A DNA stretch of 64,000 bases from the NCBI RefSeq assembly GCF_008831285.2, contig NC_045141.1:16416106-16480105 (forward strand). The letters run 5' to 3'. The notes beneath the pieces were generated by a model. That model ran no database searches and was not told the origin of the DNA. It saw nothing but the letters and a program-made list of their open reading frames with translations. This DNA comes from Nymphaea colorata. Taxonomy: Eukaryota > Streptophyta > Magnoliopsida > Nymphaeales > Nymphaeaceae. Positions 11,085 to 23,915 of the stretch are shown here, one piece after another. The first letter of the stretch is position 1. Each line of letters starts with the position of its first letter. A program made the position numbers and the translations under genes.

Positions 11085-13085
11085 CTAGAGGCAATCGGTG
11101 CTCTTGTTCTTGTAGAATTCAGTGACCGAGAAATTGTAAGCGCAACATAAGGCCTTGATCCCTGCAAACCCAGCAGCCCTCGCCAAACCCTTAAACTCCT
11201 CCTCCGTCCTCTCCTTCCCTCCATGATTTAGTGCCAACATCAAGACATCGAACTGCAACGCCGCAGATGTGCTTAACCTGTTATCTACAGTCTCCGGCAA
11301 AACCATCTCCACAGCAATCACCTTGCCATTCTCTAGCAGTGCCTTCCAACAATTCTCTAGCAGTTTCAGGCAATGATCATCATCCCAGTCATGAAGGATT
11401 GACTGCAACATATTTAGTGATCATGGCATATTAGAATAATAGATTAATAAATTGTTAGTGCTTAAATTTTCAGTCATATATGTGTATATGTGTGTCTATC
11501 TTGCTATAATCAAGGATAGTTGGAACCAAGCAGAAAACATCGAATATCAAAAAATTAGTTTCAACGTGAAAGAGTGAGACAGGAAGAGAGAAGGCAGAAC
11601 CTTCATGAAGATGGCATCGCCAGTTGGTACGCTAGCAAACATATCGCCTTGAACATGTTGAACGCCTGCATTACATGACAGCAGAAAACGAGCATCCATG
11701 AATGAGCACACAGGTTGCCAGACTCATGAGCACACACTATGTCAAATAATTTGGTGTAGCTAGGTCGGCAAATCTGGCTTTTCTTTGGTTTGGTAAGCTG
11801 AGCTCAAAAGCCGAAGGGGTCCCAACACCAACATATAAGCTGTTTTGGTTTGTTGATCAATACTGCAGGATATATATACCTCAGTTTGCTAATTATTTCT
11901 TTTCTGTATAAAAATGTGGCAATTTGAGTTATTAATTTGAATTAATTTCATTCCATCTTGACCAAAAAGGTAAATCTGACGCATAATGGTTACCTACCAG
12001 GCCAGGATATGTTGGAGCTTCTTCAATGACAAGTGGTGAGTCGAAGTTGGTGCCCTTGATGTGGGGGTACTTTGCTGTAATGAGGCTCAGGTTGCCACCA
12101 GTCCCTCCCCCAACGTCCACCAGGGAGCGGAGGCCATGGAAGCCAGTATACGTCTCCAGGATCTTCTTCATGATGATGGCCGAGTGATGGTGCATGCTCT
12201 TGTTGAACAGCTCATTGAAGCGTGGGTCCTTCCGATGGTAACCAAAGCAGTTCATGCCGTAGGCCCTGTGGAAGGGGATGCCACCATCCAACACTGCGTC
12301 CTTGAGATGATACCATGGCTCCATGTACACCTTGTCTTGCAACATGAGAACCGGAGGTCCAAAGGAATCACCACTCTCATCTCCGAACAAGAACCCCGAT
12401 TTATTTCCCAGCCCATATCTCCTGTTCACAACATCCCCACCCATATTTGTTTTTTAGCCATCGCATGCACAAAACCACATAGAATTCCCCTATTTATTTG
12501 TCCAATCGTCCATATACCTCCAGCCACTCACACCCGACGCTTGATAGCTGGATGGAATAAAGCTCCTTGTGGGTTTGCAAGCTAAAAAAAAGAAAAATGC
12601 AAAGGAACAGCCCCACAAGCGCCGGTGGTTGAGGACCACTGCCGGCATTTTTGGGGAGGCAAGTGCCTCCCTCTCAACAACAGAAAATTCCCTCGAAGAG
12701 GTCGCTGCCTCTCGAAGTGGACGGTTCTGGAAGAGGGCATGTGATGGACGACGCGCTGTTGGCGTCGTTTCTCACATCTCTGTATGTAAAGAGGGAAACT
12801 GAAGGAGAGGAAAAGTGAAGATTATCACCGCTGGGTCCTGAAATCGTGATTGTTGTTGGTGTTGGTGGTGGCAGAGCAGGTGAGGATTGAGTAGCTTATA
12901 AGCAGTCGGAGCAGGCGCTCTATCAGGGGCGGCGCATCCGGATTCTTTGCACACAGTCGTTCTGCTATCTCTTCAGAGGTAAGCAGTGTTGATCCCTCCC
13001 CCTTACTAGCTTCGGCCATCACCTCTAAGATGCCCAACTCTATAGCAGCACAGCAGCACTCGCCAGTTGCCACGCTGATAGGCAT
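11085..13085 (-). CDS. Caffeate/flavonoid-type O-methyltransferase, 4 exons, altered N-terminus
   Basis: Class I plant O-methyltransferase (COMT family), which moves a methyl group from S-adenosylmethionine to phenolic hydroxyls in the cytosol. The exact substrate cannot be read from sequence. Exons are 12829-13085, 11994-12421, 11601-11665 and 11085-11402. All introns are GT-AG and the phases join in frame, giving 355 residues, near the family's usual ~360. Visible are SAM-binding LVDVGGGTGGNL, the DAIFMK strand, catalytic base HDWDDDHC (His), the Glu of VIAVEMVLP and the Glu of GGKERTEEE, so the catalytic triad is complete. The oddity is at the start. Another ATG at 13135 opens a frame reading EEEACLSAWQLASAAV, the normal family N-terminus, but it is out of frame with the rest. 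About 19 bases around the usual PMxLK segment appear to be missing. The protein would therefore start late, without the normal dimerisation helix, or the gene is a recent pseudogene. Confidence 0.8.
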
Positions 13086-13135
13086 GCTTCTTCTTCCAAC
13101 CCACTGGTGGTGCTCATGATCTGACGGCTCTCCAT

Positions 13136-14939
13136 TAATCTGCTAGACAAAAGGCAAAGGCAATCAAATCTACGAATTTGCAGCAAGGCAGGTGACCTCC
13201 TTTTGTGTTTACTTCACTGACAATATGCCTGGATCGGGTGTCGTTCTCCCTTTCATTTCTGAATCTTGAAAGCTGAGAGCTCTAAGCTGAACCTCTTTGA
13301 AGCTAAAAAGTGTGGCTCCTCGTAAGACCTCTCATCCTAATCTTTATAGAAAAGGCCGGTTAAGGCCACAAGGCGCCTATTACTGCTGGGGGCAATCATC
13401 GTTGCAGCAATTTAATCGGTCCAACATCTTTTCACATGGAGTGCCCACAATACTCAATTTCATAACAAATAATCAGCTTTAACCTCACAAGCCAAATCAT
13501 GTGCTTCCATAGACAAGAAACATGCATTGCTTCTAACTTTAAGAAAGGGCATGGAATCTCTTCTTTTTTAGGATGGAGGACCAATTTGGCTATTCAATTT
13601 CTAGTACTTGGCATTAGTTGGTAGCGCTGAAGCTTTGGTCAGACGAACAGTGATGTGCGTTGAAAGGGTTATTGAGATCAGACAGATCGTACTTGCTTTG
13701 AACGTGATAGCTCGATCAAGAGGGCCACCACAGTTTATGAAAGACATATTTGATTCAAAACAGATCAGTAAAAATTATGCTACCTTGTGAAACATTCTTC
13801 AAAAAGAGGCTGCTTAGACTTCTGGATATACAAGACTCTATACATAGACAAATTGGTGACCAGTTTAAGTAGATTCATGAACCCTTCTCAGTGAAATTCA
13901 GTGTTCAACAAACCATAGACAGCTCTGCATAAATTGCATTGACAAACTTCAGATTGAAGGAGGCAGAACAGGTTACATTATTTTGATTTTGCTAAGTTTC
14001 TTGGAAAGATCTCAATGGGGTTTTGCCCAACCCCAAGTTGCCAATTTAAAAAAACAAAAAGAAAGAACAGCACGTGTTGTGATAACTGCTTTGGCTGCCT
14101 GTTAATAAGAGGACAAGCATCTTCCATGCACTTGGATCTCTACTTTCTTTTTTTGCTCCCTTTTTTTTTTCTTTTTTAATTTGGGTCAACAAGGCTGAAA
14201 CCCAGTAGAGACTCGCTTCTGATCTTGAACTCCTGACCATCCTCGACTTGAAGGTATTCATGGCGCGCTTTTGTTATTTTGCTTCAACTCTTCTTCGGTT
14301 ATGCTTATTAAGAATGTTGAAACACAATGTGTCAACGAATTAGGGGTAGCTTTTCTGTTTTTAATAAACAAGGGAACGTAGAACTGACAGTGAGAGTGAT
14401 AAGCATATGTAATTATGTCCTATGTAATTATGACAAATGAACAGCCAGACATTGGAAGCGAGAGCTTCACAGGAGCGGAGATGAAATAAGTTTGACAGAT
14501 GGACAGGAAGCCGAGCAGAAACTTCGCGGGAGAAGGGGAGTGAAATTTGAGAAAAGGAATGTTCTATAGGTTTCCTTAACGCAGAAGAGAAATGCGTTAG
14601 AACAGCAGCAAACACTAACGCAATCCCAAAATGCGTTTCAGAAGACTATAATTGACACTAACACATGCTTTCACTGAGTTTCTGTATGTTATAATTGTCG
14701 TAAAATTTAGTTTTTGTTATGGCTCTTAATATTATGTAATTTTTAGACGGCTGATTTAGAATTTTGTGGAGGAAATTTTAACATGTTGATCAAGCACTCG
14801 AACATTTCTTTATAAATATTTTCTGGGTTCATAAAATAAAAACATAACCTAAATTAAATTGAAATGGATGAAAAAAAAGGTCCATTCCACCCCATTCCAT
14901 TCAAATTAGATTCCAGTGTATTGGTCCTCTCTCCAATGG
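13136..14939. other. Intergenic, upstream of the O-methyltransferase
   Basis: No gene recognised. It holds the presumed promoter of the minus-strand O-methyltransferase, though I see no convincing TATA box near 13,160-13,250. The region is AT-rich with T-tracts at 14,150-14,180. Confidence 0.5.
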
Positions 14940-16450
14940 CTGACGTTCAAATTGGAGTTACTTGAAGAGACGAAAATTTTGAGGATCAAAAGCCTCCTAT
15001 CAGCATGGCAACACATCCAAGAACATGTCCACCCTTCTCAATGGCATAAACTATCTTAGGTGGGTCAAAGTTGTGCGTTTATTTCTTAGTGGGAGAGCTA
15101 AGGCTGGTTACATCAACGTTAAAATCAAACCTTCAGTCATTAATGATTCCAAGTATGAAAAATGAAAATCTAAAAACGACATGGTTATGTCGTGGCTGAT
15201 CAATTCAATGGAGCCATTAATAGTAAATGTGTTCATGTATCAAAGTACAACTCAAGGCATATGGGAGTCTGTCAAAGAGTTATTTAGTGAGCAAAATAAT
15301 CGTGGAATATTCCAAATACAATGTGACATTGCTACAATCACGGTGGGAGACCAGGATGTTCATCTCTACATCGGCCGACTTTGCAGTCTTTTATGACAAC
15401 TCCTTCAGTACCAACGCTGATCCTACTGTCTTCGAAAGACAAAATATTTAAAGTTTTGGCTGGTCTAAGTGAAGACTAAGAGAAATTGCGCAGCCAAATC
15501 TTGAACTCGTCTCCTCTTCCAACGTTCAATACAGCTTGTCAAATTATTCGAAAAGAAGTTTCTAGGCAGCGAGTTGTGAACTCATCCACCAAAAATGAAG
15601 GTCCAAAAGAAAATTCCGAAACAATGGAATATATTTCTTATTCTCAATGAGGACAAAGAAGTGGATTAAACAATACAAGGAAATGCAGTAAATTAAAGTG
15701 CACTCATCACAACCAAACAGGTCACACTCGACCTGACAAGGAAAAATCTAAGGACATCAACATGGCTAACTTTGTTACAAAGGAGGATCTAGAGAATTTT
15801 TTTCAAAAATTCTCTGATACCAACTCGTCTCCTCTCAACTAGTCAGTGCATTCTCAGAAGGTAAGGCTGTAACCTTCTTTATGCAAAAAATGATACTTAG
15901 ATTGTTGATTCAGGGGCTACCGATCACATGATTAGTGAATCATCCAAACTTAGTGAACTTACCAAAGTTTATAAATAGCCGGTGTTCACTGCCGATGGTT
16001 CTTCCATATATGTCGAGGGTGCTAGTACAGTCATGTTCTTTGGAAAAGATATGTCTAAAGCTCTTATTGTTCCCAAACTTGCAGCGAATTTAATCTCTGT
16101 TAATAACAACACACAAGCTTTGGTAATTTTCTCTCTCAATGACGTAACCTTTTAGGAATTGAACTCGAAGAAAGTGATTGGTAAAAGTCATCTACAAAGA
16201 GGCCTGTATGTGCTTGATGATGATTATATTAGCCTCCTCACCAACCAAAACAAGAGAAGAGATTTTGAATATTGCACATGGCACGCCGATTCAGTCACAT
16301 TTCAGATTGAAGTCTCAAGTAGCTTGCCCTTCATCTCATTATTGAAAATTGGTCCTGCAACACTTGTGAGTTTTCCAAGTTCACATGACCTCTGTTTCAG
16401 CCAACTATAGAAAAGTCATTACAAGCTTCTGATCTTATTCATTCTGATAT

Positions 16451-16476
16451 GGGGGGGGGGGGGGGGGGGGGGGGGG
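16451..16476 (+). repeat. G26 homopolymer
   Basis: Uninterrupted run of 26 G on the plus strand, rare in an AT-rich plant intergenic context and able to form G-quadruplexes. Length may be affected by sequencing error. Confidence 0.9.
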
Positions 16477-16739
16477 TTTGCTCCTGAAATATTTCATACA
16501 AGATATAGATACTATGTTTCTTTTATAAATGGTATGACCCTAGTAACTTCGATTTATTTTCTCAAGAATAAAGGTGAGGTACCAAATATATTTGAAGAAT
16601 TTCACAATCTCATTCATACTCAATATGGAACCAATATTAAAAAACTTTGTTCTTATAATGGAGGTGAGTATGTTAATGATCATCTTATAGAGTTTATGAG
16701 AAGGAAAGGCATATAACCTCAATATTCATGTGCTGGAAA

Positions 16740-16755
16740 CCCCCCCCCCCCCCCC
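16740..16755 (+). repeat. C16 homopolymer
   Basis: Uninterrupted run of 16 C, under 300 bases from the G26 run and of opposite strand sense, so the two could pair. Confidence 0.9.
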
Positions 16756-18150
16756 AAAGCAAAACGACATTGCCGAAAGAGAAAATCGTCAACTCTAGAA
16801 CATTGCCCGTGCTCTTTGATACACATGAATGTACCACAAAAATATTGAAATAAAGCTATTGGAACTGCTTGCTATATATCTAACCGGATCCCTAACTCTA
16901 GCATTGATGGAAGGGTCTCTCTTGAGCTCATTCTCAACCGGCCAATATCTATTAAACACCTCAAGGTGTTCGGGTGCAAATGTTACGTCCATATGCAGGA
17001 AAAATTCAAAAATAAGTTTCATAAATTTGTTGTCAAGTGCATTTTTAATACTAATGTCTTGATCCCATTACAAAGAAGATGATGGTCTTAAGGGGTGTAA
17101 ATTTTTTTGAAACTGAAAATTATTTTGCTGGTGCTCGATAAAGGGAGTAGATTTTTCAGCCCATTGAGCAAAACTGCAACATCCTTCTTCCTTTGATCGA
17201 CGCCTTCAATCAGATCACATGCTGACCACATGATGAGCCAAACCAGCTTCCTTCTAATGAAAAAGTTGCTGATGAGAAGGAGATAAATAATGAAGAAGGT
17301 TCTCAAACCCCATCCACCAACATCACCAGCTCCCTTCCTCAAGTAAGACATTCATCTCGCCAGTGCAGGCCAACGGTCTGGTTAAGTGACTACTATACAT
17401 ACTTGTCCGCTGATAATATCCACTCTATTGAAAAATATTTGACGTCTGATGAAATGTGTAATTTTTTCAAACATTATGTCCATGTGACTTACTTGTTACA
17501 AGAACCAAAAAATTTTGAGGAGGCGAATAAAGATGTAAAATGAAAAGATGCCATGAAAGAAGAACTTATAGCTCTTGAAAAAAAACCAAACTTGAGATTT
17601 TGCACCTCATCGTGAGGGAAAGAAACTTGTTGGGTGTTAATGGATCTATAAAATCAAATTCAAAAATAATGGAGAAGTAAAGAAGTACAAAGACCGGCTT
17701 GTTGCAAAGGGGTTCATTCAAACTGAAGAGATTGATTACACTAAAACATTTGCTCAAATCGCAAAAATGAATATGGTAAGGGCTCTTCTTGCAGTTGCTT
17801 TCATAAAACGATGGCATTTTATGCAACTTCAAGTTAAAAACACTTCATGGAGAATTGAGTGAGGAGGTATTCATGGAAGTACTACAAGGTGTCAAGATTA
17901 AAAGTGGCCATGCATGCAAGCTTAAGAAAGTCTTGTACGGCCTCAAACAGTCGTTTTTCGCACGTTGTTCTCTTGCCTAAGCTTAGCCCTTAACAAGTAT
18001 AGTTTCAAACAAAGTACTGCAGGTTGTTCACAGCTACTCTAGGTGACAAGGTAACCATATTACTGGTATACGTTGATATTATACTTTTTGGGCCCAATTT
18101 TTTTTTTTTTTTTTGCGTCCAGAAGTTGAAGCATCAATTTGTTTCCTTCC

Positions 18151-18989
18151 TTAGAATCGATCACCTTTCACATATACATATACCTGCTGCTTTGTTTTAG
18201 TTCCTCTTTTATGCCTTTAGCACTTTTCAAACGGGTTACCTCAACAACACCTACTATTGACGTTACCATAAGCCTCGAATCCGAGGTATGTAAACCTTAT
18301 TTTTTTTCTGCCGCAAATCAATTCTTCTTCTCTGACGCATCTACAGATTTCATTAAAACTGCAAGGATTTTGGTGTCTAGGTTGGCAGCTGCCCCAAATC
18401 TAGGGGAGGAATCTCTTTGTTCTACCGGTTCGTCATCTACACCAACGCTGTATCAACCACGGTTTATGTGTACGTGTATCAACCATGGTTTCATCATGTT
18501 TTTTTTTTTTCCACCGTTTGTGTATGTATCAACCATGGTTTATTTCTCTCTCTCTCTTTTATCATGTACATATCAACACGGTTTCATCATGGGTTTTTTC
18601 TTTTTCTTTTTTAATTTTTTTGATTCATGATGTGTTGGCAAGCAAATCACTATATATACTGTTCTTCAAGCTGCAGGTGTTCTGAAAGAGCCCAGTTCAT
18701 TTAATTAACCACATCGCCTTGGACTCAGGTCCCTAAAACCATTCTTCTTCTTCATTTACAACACACTCTAACTCCTTTTTTTTAAGCAAAGACTCATAGT
18801 TTTCATCAAGCATGGGGATTCAAAATGAAGGCCTCCCGAAGCAACTCTGCTGGGGGTAAGGCTTCCCCGACCTTTATTAATAGCGAAGGAAGAATAACAA
18901 AGTTATGGCCTTCATTTTAAGAAGTTTACGCCATTTGGACTGGCAATACATGTGTGTGTGTGTGTAGAGAGAGAAAGAGAGGGAGAGAG
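18151..18989. other. Intergenic with short repeats
   Basis: No gene recognised. The motif TATCAACCATGGTTT or a close variant recurs four times between about 18,447 and 18,590. A 12-bp inverted repeat, AAAATGAAGGCC at 18822-18833 and its complement at 18907-18918, bounds a 97-bp unit resembling a tiny MITE. GT- and GA-rich microsatellite sequence runs from 18,950 to 18,989 and is the target of the copia element that follows. Confidence 0.55.
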
Positions 18990-19294
18990 TGTTACAGATT
19001 AGAGAAAATCACCTCATGAGTTGCCTTATTTTGTTATGGAAAGACAACTCCTAAAAGAACGTTGAAGAAATGAACGTTGTCTTCTTTCCTTCCTCTCGTT
19101 GTTTCCTCTCTTAGCTCTTTAGCCGTTGTAAACTCCAAATAAAGAGTATCACTGCAACGAGCAAAAGAATGTAACAGAAATAAAAAAATTTGTGACTTCT
19201 CCCGTGGATGTAGGCATTCAAGCCGAACCACGTAAATCTTGCCCCTGTTTTTTCTTCTCTAGCTTGACACACCATTAGATTCAGGATTTTAACA
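18990..19294 (+). repeat. 5' LTR of the 18990-23910 copia element
   Basis: 305 bp, from TGTTACAGATT to GGATTTTAACA, with 5'-TGTTA and TAACA-3' ends. It appears identical to the 3' LTR. Confidence 0.95.
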
Positions 19295-19370
19295 TGGTAT
19301 CAGAGCGCATCTCTGCATAAGGCCCTGCTCTTTTTCCTCCTGTTATCAAGAACATCCTCTGCTCATACCT

Positions 19371-22300
19371 ATGGCAGAATCCCATGGTAACGAGAGCAGA
19401 GATTCATCCAAAACGTCAAAGGATGATCACAGCAATCATACTCTGAAGATCACCTCAACGTTGCTGAATGGAGCAAACTACCTCAGCTGGGCTAGAGCAG
19501 CTCGACTCTTCCTCAGCGGCAGATCAAAGATTGGGTACATAAATGGCGACATCAAACAGCCACCCAAGACAGATCCGCAATACAAAGGATGGGAATCTGA
19601 GAACGATCTGGTAATGTCCTGGCTCTTAAACTCTATGGAATCTCATATATCTGATACACTTTTATATCAAGAGACTGCAAAAGAAATATGGGAAACTTTG
19701 AAAGATCTTTTTAGTGAACAAAATAATGCTGCTAGAGTCTATCAGATTCAGGTCGAAATTGCTAAGCTAATCCTTGGAGACAAGCCTTTACACATGTACT
19801 TGAGCCAAAATCGCAGTTTGTGGGAAGAACTTATGCAATATAGACCACCGACCTCAGATCCAGAAATTTACAAACAACGTGTTGAGGAAGACAAGGTGTT
19901 CAAAATTCTTGCTGGCCTTGGCAGTGACTATGAAGGATTCAGAAGTCAAATTCTTATGACTACTCCCCTTCCTAGTTTCAATAGTGTATGTCAAGCTATA
20001 CAACGAGAACACTCTAGGCGCAAGGTCATGAATCAATTGCCCAATACCCAAACCAGTGAGGAATCATCTGAGAAGATGGCTTATCTTGCTCTCAACGATG
20101 CTACCAACTCCAAAAATCAAAATAGCAGCAGCAACTACCAAAGAAATCGGAACAAGATCAAGTGCACTCATTGCAAAAAACTTGGTCATATCCGTGAGAA
20201 ATGCTGGGAATTGGTTGGACGTCCTACTAGGGAGAAGGTACCCACGTCCAAGGAAAGTGACGCAGCAAATTTCGTCACCAAAGGAGATCTGGAAAAATTT
20301 TTTCAACAATTTTCCAAGACTAATTTAGTTTCCTCCCAACCTGTCCACAACAAAGAAGGTACGTCTCATGCTCTTTACACTTTTTCTAATGAATCTCCTT
20401 GGATTATTGATTCCGGTGCTACAGATCACATGACGAGTGACTCTTTAAAACTAGCTAATTTAGAAAATGTAAAAAGGGGTCCTGTTTTTACTGCTAATGG
20501 AGCCCCTATTGCCGTCAAAGGGATTGGAAAAACTTCTTTGCTTGAGAATAAAGCATGCTCTACAATTTTATATGTGCCCCAAATTTCTGCTAGTTTCATT
20601 TCTGTTAGTAAATTAACAAAATCTCACAACTGTCTGGTTACTTTTTCTCCAAAGGAAGTGATCTTTCAGGACCTTACAACGAGGAGGGAGATTGGTAGGG
20701 GGCGTGAACTCAATGGGCTGTACGTGTTGGATCAGCCAGACTCTAGCCTTCTTACCTACTCCAAGAATGCATGTTTTTCAGAATATCATAAATGGCACTC
20801 ACGTTTGGGGCATATTTCAGACCGTACTTTTAAACTTTTGTTTCCTAATGTTCATGTTGGTAATTTTGCTTGCGATGCATGTGAATTTGCTAAGTCAGTT
20901 AGATTACCTTTTCATCATACTGCTGAACGATCTGCTGAATTCTTTGATTTGGTGCATTCCGATGTTTGGGGACCAGCCCCGGTAGACTCTTATTTGGGTT
21001 ATAAATATTATGTGACTTTCATTGATGACAAGTCTCGTGTTACATGGTTATTTTTTCTAAAATTCAAAAGTGAAGTACCACAAATTTTTGAAGAATTTTA
21101 TAACATGATTTTTACACAATATGGAATTAAAATAAAAAAGCTTCGGTCTGACAATGGTGGGGAATACATGCACGAAACTTTAAAAGAGTTCATGAGAAAA
21201 CGCGGAATTCAACCACAAAACTCTTGTGCCGGAACTCCGCAACAAAACGGAGTGGCGGAACGCAAAAATCGGCAATTACTCAATATTGCCCGTTCTCTCA
21301 TGATACACATGAACGTTCCCCAACATTTTTGGACTGATGCTATTGGAACAGCCTGCTACCTCGCCAATAGAATTCCAAGTTCTAGTATTGACTACAAAAT
21401 TCCTCTTGAAATCTTGTTAAATCGAAAAATTTCCATCCAACACTTAAAAGTGTTTGGATGCAAGTGTTTTGCTCACATACAAGCAGGTTTTCGAAATAAA
21501 TTTGACAAAAGAGCTATGAAATGTATTTTTCTTGGTTATTCTAGTAGAAAAAAGGGATACAAATGTTATGATCCTCATTCAAAAAAAATATTTTGTGACT
21601 CGAGACGTCAAATTCTTCGAGCAAGAGCCATATTATGTTTTTTCTAGACAGGGAGAAACAAGTTCCACAAAAGACGACAACTCTATTCGTCCACTACTTA
21701 GAATTTTTGATGAAGTTCATGGATCTTATCATACGGCTCCTGAGCCTCTTGTCGATGAAAATGCCTCCAATGAAGTGCTACACCAAAACCTTTATGAACC
21801 CGAGTCAACTGAATTAGCTCCTCAACCTGAACCTACCATTCAGTCAAACCAACCTGTAGTGAACCAACAAACAAGACCCCTTGAGTCCATCACTACGGAA
21901 AACCCTAGGAAATCATCAAGACTACATAAACCTCCATCAAAGCTTAGTGACTATTACACTTATCTGTCCACCCACAACTCTCACTCCATCGACAACTACT
22001 TTACCTTTGACAACATGTCTAAATCCTACAAAGACTATATCCTAAAAACCTATTCTATCCAAGAACCAAAAAACTATGAGGAGGCTAGCAAAAATAAACA
22101 GTGGAGGGATGCCATGACAGAGGAAATTTCAGCACTACAGAAAAATAACACTTGGGACCTAGTACCATTGCCAGATGGAAAGAAGATCGTTGGGTGCAAA
22201 TGGATCTACAAGGTAAAATATAAAAGTGATGGTTCTATTGAACGTTTTAAAGCCCGACTAGTAGCAAAAGGATTTACTCAGACTGAAGGAGAAGATTACA

Positions 22301-23596
22301 CTGAAACTTTTGCACCAGTTGCAAAAATGAATTCGGTCAGAACATTGCTCTCAGTTGCTGCAAATAAAGAATGGGATATTATGCAACTTGACGTAAAAAA
22401 TGCATTTTTGCATGGAAACATCAATGAAGAGGTCTACATGGAGGTCCCTCAAGGCATTGAAAGCAAGATGGGCTATGTGTGTCGATTAAAAAAGGCCCTC
22501 TATGGACTTAAGCAATCTCCACGTGCATGGTTTTCTCGTCTTAGTGATGCGCTTGCCAAGATTGGATTCAAAAGAAGCTCCGCTGATTACACTATGTTTG
22601 TTTCCACACGAGATTCGAAGATCACAATTCTTCTTGTGTATGTTGACGACATCATTATGACAGGAGACGACACTGACTTCATGAGTCGAGTCAAAAAGTA
22701 CCTTCACAGCCAATTTGAAATAAAAGATTTAGGCATATTAAGGTACTTTCTGGGTATAGAAGTGGCACATTCAGATAAAAGAATTTTCTTGTGTCAACGG
22801 AAATATGTCTTGGATCTCCTTCAGGAAACCGGATGCATGGGAGCTAAGCCAGTCGACACTCCATTGGAACTCAACTACAAACTCACACATGACGATGGTG
22901 AAATAGTGAAAAATGTCCATAGCTTCCAAAAATTAGTTGGCAAGCTAATTTACCTAACTGTCACTCGTCCGGATATTACTTATGCAGTTAGCCTTATAAG
23001 TCAATTCATGCATAAACCAAGATCAACACATGTGGAAGCAGCTCATAGAATAGTAAGGTATCTAAAGGGGTCTCCTGGAAAAGGAATTTTTAATGAAAAG
23101 AAACAAATCTTTTGATGTCTTTGGATACTCCGATGCAGACTGGGCTGGTAATCCCAATGACAGAAGATCTACATCAGGCTATTGCACATTTGTTGGAGGA
23201 AATCTAGTAACATGGAGAAGCAAAAAACAGTCAGTCGTAGCTCGATCAAGCGCAGAGGCAGAGTATAGGGCTATGGCATCTTGCACATGTGAACTGGTGT
23301 GGTTGAAATCGTTACTGAAAGACATGCTTGTGGACGTAAAGATTCCCATGAAACTTCTTTGTGACAACATGGCAGCAATTCACATTGGAGCAAATCCAGT
23401 TTTTCATGAGAGGACAAAGCATATAGAAGTTGACTGTCACTTTATCAGAGAAAAAATTCAAGACGGGACTATAGAAACTCCATATGTTAACAGTGACAAT
23501 CAACTTGCAGATATTTTGACGAAGACCCTTGGACGAAACAAGCACCAATACATTTCAAACAAGTTGGGACAGATTGACATCTGTGCACCAACTTGA
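19371..23596 (+). mobile_element. gag-pol coding region of the 18990-23910 copia element
   Basis: Approximate parts: gag with zinc knuckle 19.4-20.2 kb, protease 20.4 kb, integrase 20.8-21.5 kb (WHSRLGH, then NGVAERKNR), reverse transcriptase 22.1-22.9 kb (VKNAFLHG, YVDDI), RNase H 23.1-23.5 kb (SDADWAGN, SSAEAEYRA). This is a virus-like element copy. It is broken, with about two breaks. Confidence 0.9.
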
Positions 23597-23605
23597 GGGG
23601 GAGAT

Positions 23606-23910
23606 TGTTACAGATTAGAGAAAATCACCTCATGAGTTGCCTTATTTTGTTATGGAAAGACAACTCCTAAAAGAACGTTGAAGAAATGAACGTTGTCTTC
23701 TTTCCTTCCTCTCGTTGTTTCCTCTCTTAGCTCTTTAGCCGTTGTAAACTCCAAATAAAGAGTATCACTGCAACGAGCAAAAGAATGTAACAGAAATAAA
23801 AAAATTTGTGACTTCTCCCGTGGATGTAGGCATTCAAGCCGAACCACGTAAATCTTGCCCCTGTTTTTTCTTCTCTAGCTTGACACACCATTAGATTCAG
23901 GATTTTAACA
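23606..23910 (+). repeat. 3' LTR of the 18990-23910 copia element
   Basis: 305 bp, matching the 5' LTR with no difference seen by eye. It is preceded by the polypurine tract at about 23594-23604. Confidence 0.95.
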
Positions 23911-23915
23911 GAGAG

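Larger units (their letters stand above)
14940..18150 (+). mobile_element. Heavily decayed Ty1/copia fossil
   Basis: Translated stretches match, in order, the gag (FLSGRAKAGYIN, about 15.1 kb), protease (DSGATDHM, about 15.9 kb), integrase (16.4-17.0 kb) and reverse transcriptase (17.5-18.1 kb, ending near YVD) regions of the intact-looking copia element at 18990-23910, so it belongs to a related family. It has very many breaks and no LTRs that I can find, and it is much older than its neighbour. It is non-functional. Confidence 0.8.
18990..23910 (+). mobile_element. Young Ty1/copia LTR retrotransposon (4.9 kb)
   Basis: The element has 305-bp LTRs at both ends that look identical by eye, and a 5-bp target-site duplication GAGAG (18985-18989 and 23911-23915). 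A primer-binding site TGGTATCAGAGC (19295-19306) follows the left LTR, and a purine tract GAGGGGGAGA precedes the right LTR. Domain order is gag with a zinc knuckle (CTHCKKLGHIREKC), protease (DSGATDHM), integrase, reverse transcriptase (YVDDI), RNase H, so it is copia-type. It looks nearly whole, with about two breaks. Identical LTRs imply a very recent insertion. The internal lineage within copia is not assigned. Confidence 0.95.

Noticed and set aside
12061-12585. Long plus-strand open frame opposite the O-methyltransferase
   Set aside because: It lies antisense to exon 2, has no known domain, and is a shadow of the coding sequence on the minus strand.
18139-18630. 163-codon open frame rich in Phe
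   Set aside because: It is driven by T-rich and CATGGTT repeat sequence, with no domain.
19034-19231. Minus-strand 65-codon frame found twice (also at 23650-23847)
   Set aside because: It occurs twice only because it lies in both LTRs, and it has no independent coding evidence.
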